From Pseudobdellovibrionaceae bacterium (GTDB lineage Bacteria > Bdellovibrionota > Bdellovibrionia > Bdellovibrionales > UBA1609): a stretch of DNA of 64,000 nt. Each line of letters starts with the position of its first letter. Within the stretch, counting starts at the first letter, position 1. Under the pieces are notes generated by a model. It was not told the origin of the DNA and ran no database searches. It was given only the letters and a program-made list of their open reading frames with translations. The translations under genes and the position numbers were made by a program. Shown piece after piece: positions 62,375 to 64,000 of the stretch. The stretch covers positions 124,001-188,000 of the forward strand of contig CANEZP010000004.1 of the NCBI GenBank assembly GCA_947444305.1, in the 5' to 3' direction.

Positions 62375-63100
62375 ATGAAGAAAACAATGACGATGCTGCT
62401 TTTAGTGATGTTCTCGGGGCCGGTGCTGGCACAAAACTACGTAGATAAAAGTAACCGCGAGTGGAAACGGATCACTCCCACTTACGGATTAACGGTCGCG
62501 GCGCTCGCGGCGGTTTGTTCACAAGATCCTTGCCGGGGTTCGGCCGGTGGAATCGACTTTACGGGTTGGACTTGGGCCAACCAAACACAAGTGGTTGAGC
62601 TGATGCGCGAATTCCAAGCGGGCGCACCGGTCGCCGACGCTTACCAAACGTATCAGCTGAGTGCCCAGGCCTTCCAACGTGCGCTCGGGACGACGCTCAG
62701 TTCGACGAATCAATACAGCTCGATGGCTTCGACGACGGCATTAACTTCGTCCGTAGACCCGATCAGCCGCAAAGCTATTCTTGGTGACGTCTACAGCGAG
62801 ACGAATAGCTTTTATTCGGTTGGCTTTCGTTTCGCGGTTGCCGAAAATTCGACGCCGTATAGCCGGAGCGCATTCATGTACCGGCGCGCTTCCTCAACCT
62901 TACCGCCGGTGCCTGTCGTCGTCGCGCCCAGAAATTGCTCAATCAATGGAAGGGTGATCTTGCACGGCAGCTCGGTCGTCGCTTACCAAAGTTCAAGACC
63001 CGCGCTAGGCCGATCGTGCGTGTCGCAAGTGCGTGTTTGCTCGAACGGCTTGCTCAGTGGATCGTACACAAGTTTGACGTGTACGGCTCCGTCCCGGTAA
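62375..63100 (+). CDS. Exported protein with cysteine-rich tail
   Basis: The 241-residue product has a signal peptide (MKKTMTMLLLVMFSGPVLAQ). The middle is serine/threonine-rich. The last 55 residues carry a regular cysteine pattern (NCSINGRVILHGSSVVAYQS, then GRSCVSQVRVCSNGLLSGSY, and a final LTC), a module seen repeated in exported predatory-bacterium proteins, to my recollection. Its function is not known. A strong terminator follows. Confidence 0.75.
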   Translation: MKKTMTMLLLVMFSGPVLAQNYVDKSNREWKRITPTYGLTVAALAAVCSQDPCRGSAGGIDFTGWTWANQTQVVELMREFQAGAPVADAYQTYQLSAQAFQRALGTTLSSTNQYSSMASTTALTSSVDPISRKAILGDVYSETNSFYSVGFRFAVAENSTPYSRSAFMYRRASSTLPPVPVVVAPRNCSINGRVILHGSSVVAYQSSRPALGRSCVSQVRVCSNGLLSGSYTSLTCTAPSR

Positions 63101-63122
63101 CCATCCGACGATAAAATCTCGT

Positions 63123-63151
63123 AGGCCAATCTGTTCGGATTGGCCTTTTTT
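63123..63151 (+). terminator. Strong intrinsic terminator
   Basis: AGGCCAATC (63123-63131) pairs perfectly with GATTGGCCT (63138-63146) around TGTTCG and is followed by TTTTTA. Confidence 0.9.
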
Positions 63152-63242
63152 ATTCGCTCAGAAGTTAGACACCGATCCCGTTCGCGATATCAGAAACGTT
63201 GTTCCCCGCGCCGTGCGAATCTTGAAGCACAGGGGGAATAAA

Positions 63243-64000
63243 ATGAAACACACTTTACTTATCCGCACGGCGCTCACTTCGGCACTGGCGATTTTGATCA
63301 CCGGTTGCAATGCCGCAAACTTCAGCGCTTCTAAAGCTGGGTCCGAAAAAATCAAAGGGTTAGAAGCCGACGGCTCGTCGACGGCGGCGTCGGTCTCCGC
63401 GAACGATCCGGGCATCCCGGCTTCGTGCAATACTCAGCTCAAACAAAAGGGTCTAAAATATTCGGGTGGGATTTGGCGTAAACGCGTGAACGTACCGTGC
63501 GGTTACTCGGGAATCGGTTACGTTGAGGGGGACGTCGAGATCGACGCGGTCGCGGATCAGACCTGCGATCGTTTGGCCGAGCTCGACGGGCGCTTGGCGG
63601 GAGGCGCACCCGAAGCCGGTTACCAACAACCGCTACGCAACGAGCCGCCGACGAACTACGGCACGCACACGGCCGCGACCGCCGCGGGTCCTTTTAAGTG
63701 GATCGAGCGTAGCCGGCATTGCGCGCAGTCGACGCGATGCCAAGCCACGCAAACTCCGAGCAACGTTCTCGGCCGCATGGCTTGGTTGAAAAAATGCGAA
63801 GCCGGCGTGCCTGAATTCAAAGCTTTCTTGGACGGCCTTCGCCGCGTGGAGGACTGCAATTCCGGAAATATTCAGAACGACGGTCAGAAAGATCCCCGTG
63901 CCTTCGCGCAGAGCAAAATCTGCGTTTTTGCTAACGGCGGGGTCGCTTACTTCCCGATCGTCAAGTTGAACGGTTCTCAGGACGACAACGCACCCGCACC
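63243..64000 (+). CDS. Cysteine-containing lipoprotein, 3' end cut off
   Basis: The ATG at 63243, with AGGGGG nine bases upstream, opens a frame that stays open to the window edge (252 codons). A signal peptide with lipobox (LITGCNAAN) marks it as a lipoprotein. The mature part has several cysteines (ASCNTQL, NVPCGYSG, RHCAQSTRCQATQ, KICVFANGG) and no family I recognise. It is not related in any obvious way to the upstream exported protein. Confidence 0.72.
   Translation, partial: MKHTLLIRTALTSALAILITGCNAANFSASKAGSEKIKGLEADGSSTAASVSANDPGIPASCNTQLKQKGLKYSGGIWRKRVNVPCGYSGIGYVEGDVEIDAVADQTCDRLAELDGRLAGGAPEAGYQQPLRNEPPTNYGTHTAATAAGPFKWIERSRHCAQSTRCQATQTPSNVLGRMAWLKKCEAGVPEFKAFLDGLRRVEDCNSGNIQNDGQKDPRAFAQSKICVFANGGVAYFPIVKLNGSQDDNAPA

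Noticed and set aside
1-64000. CRISPR array
   Set aside because: No regularly spaced direct repeats of CRISPR type were seen; the repeats present are single elements or a short pentanucleotide tract.

Overview
The window looks like chromosomal DNA of a predatory-type bacterium of the Bdellovibrionota (Bdellovibrio-like), judged from several things together: a Gram-negative envelope (LptD, lipoproteins, OmpA-sized barrels), many exported proteins of no recognised family, long coiled-coil proteins, an HD-GYP-like protein with a degenerate active site, and the gene order ffh-rpsP-KH-rimM-trmD-SPOUT methylase-rplS-rnhB-yraN. The G+C content looks to be in the mid-fifties by eye. This placement is inference; no 16S gene is present.

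Layout. 1-1511: 3' part of glyA and an M23 lipoprotein. 1512-2190: gene-free, holding two inverted copies of a 99-bp element. 2191-8834: leftward genes (penicillin-acylase family enzyme, exported protein, tRNA-Val, lipB, and a pair that together resembles a split FlgT). 8952-18505: small regulators, a photolyase/epimerase pair, dnaE and guaA. 18506-18848: gene-free, with an orphan REP-like element. 18849-22719: guaB, gamma-carbonic-anhydrase-like protein, DUF151 protein and miaB. 22751-25341: three poorly known proteins, one with a histone-H1-like tail. 25434-27972: thiolase plus two-subunit CoA transferase, an acetoacetate-use operon. 28087-30954: cNMP-binding protein, a REP-associated tyrosine transposase (RAYT) with its REP element, and accessory exported proteins. 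30957-49264: pyk, argS, coiled-coil proteins, TPR and GYF-domain proteins, a VKOR-DsbA fusion, a STAS protein, a CHASE2 adenylate cyclase and lptD. 49265-53735: accessory block with a second REP element, a RAYT split by an IS30-family insertion, and an exported caspase-like protein. 53758-61243: translation and secretion operon preceded by an ABC exporter. 61327-64000: HD-GYP-like protein and two exported proteins, the last one running off the window.

The most interesting material is in the non-coding stretches. Three copies of a roughly 92-96-bp element share a conserved head followed by a hairpin whose two arms have changed together; two of them sit just upstream of RAYT genes in the same relative orientation. 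One RAYT is interrupted at its fourth codon by a 1200-bp IS30 element with a 2-bp TT duplication. A 44-bp relic of the 3' end of guaB lies beside the other RAYT. A separate pair of 99-bp elements with 21-bp terminal inverted repeats lies at 1634-2026.
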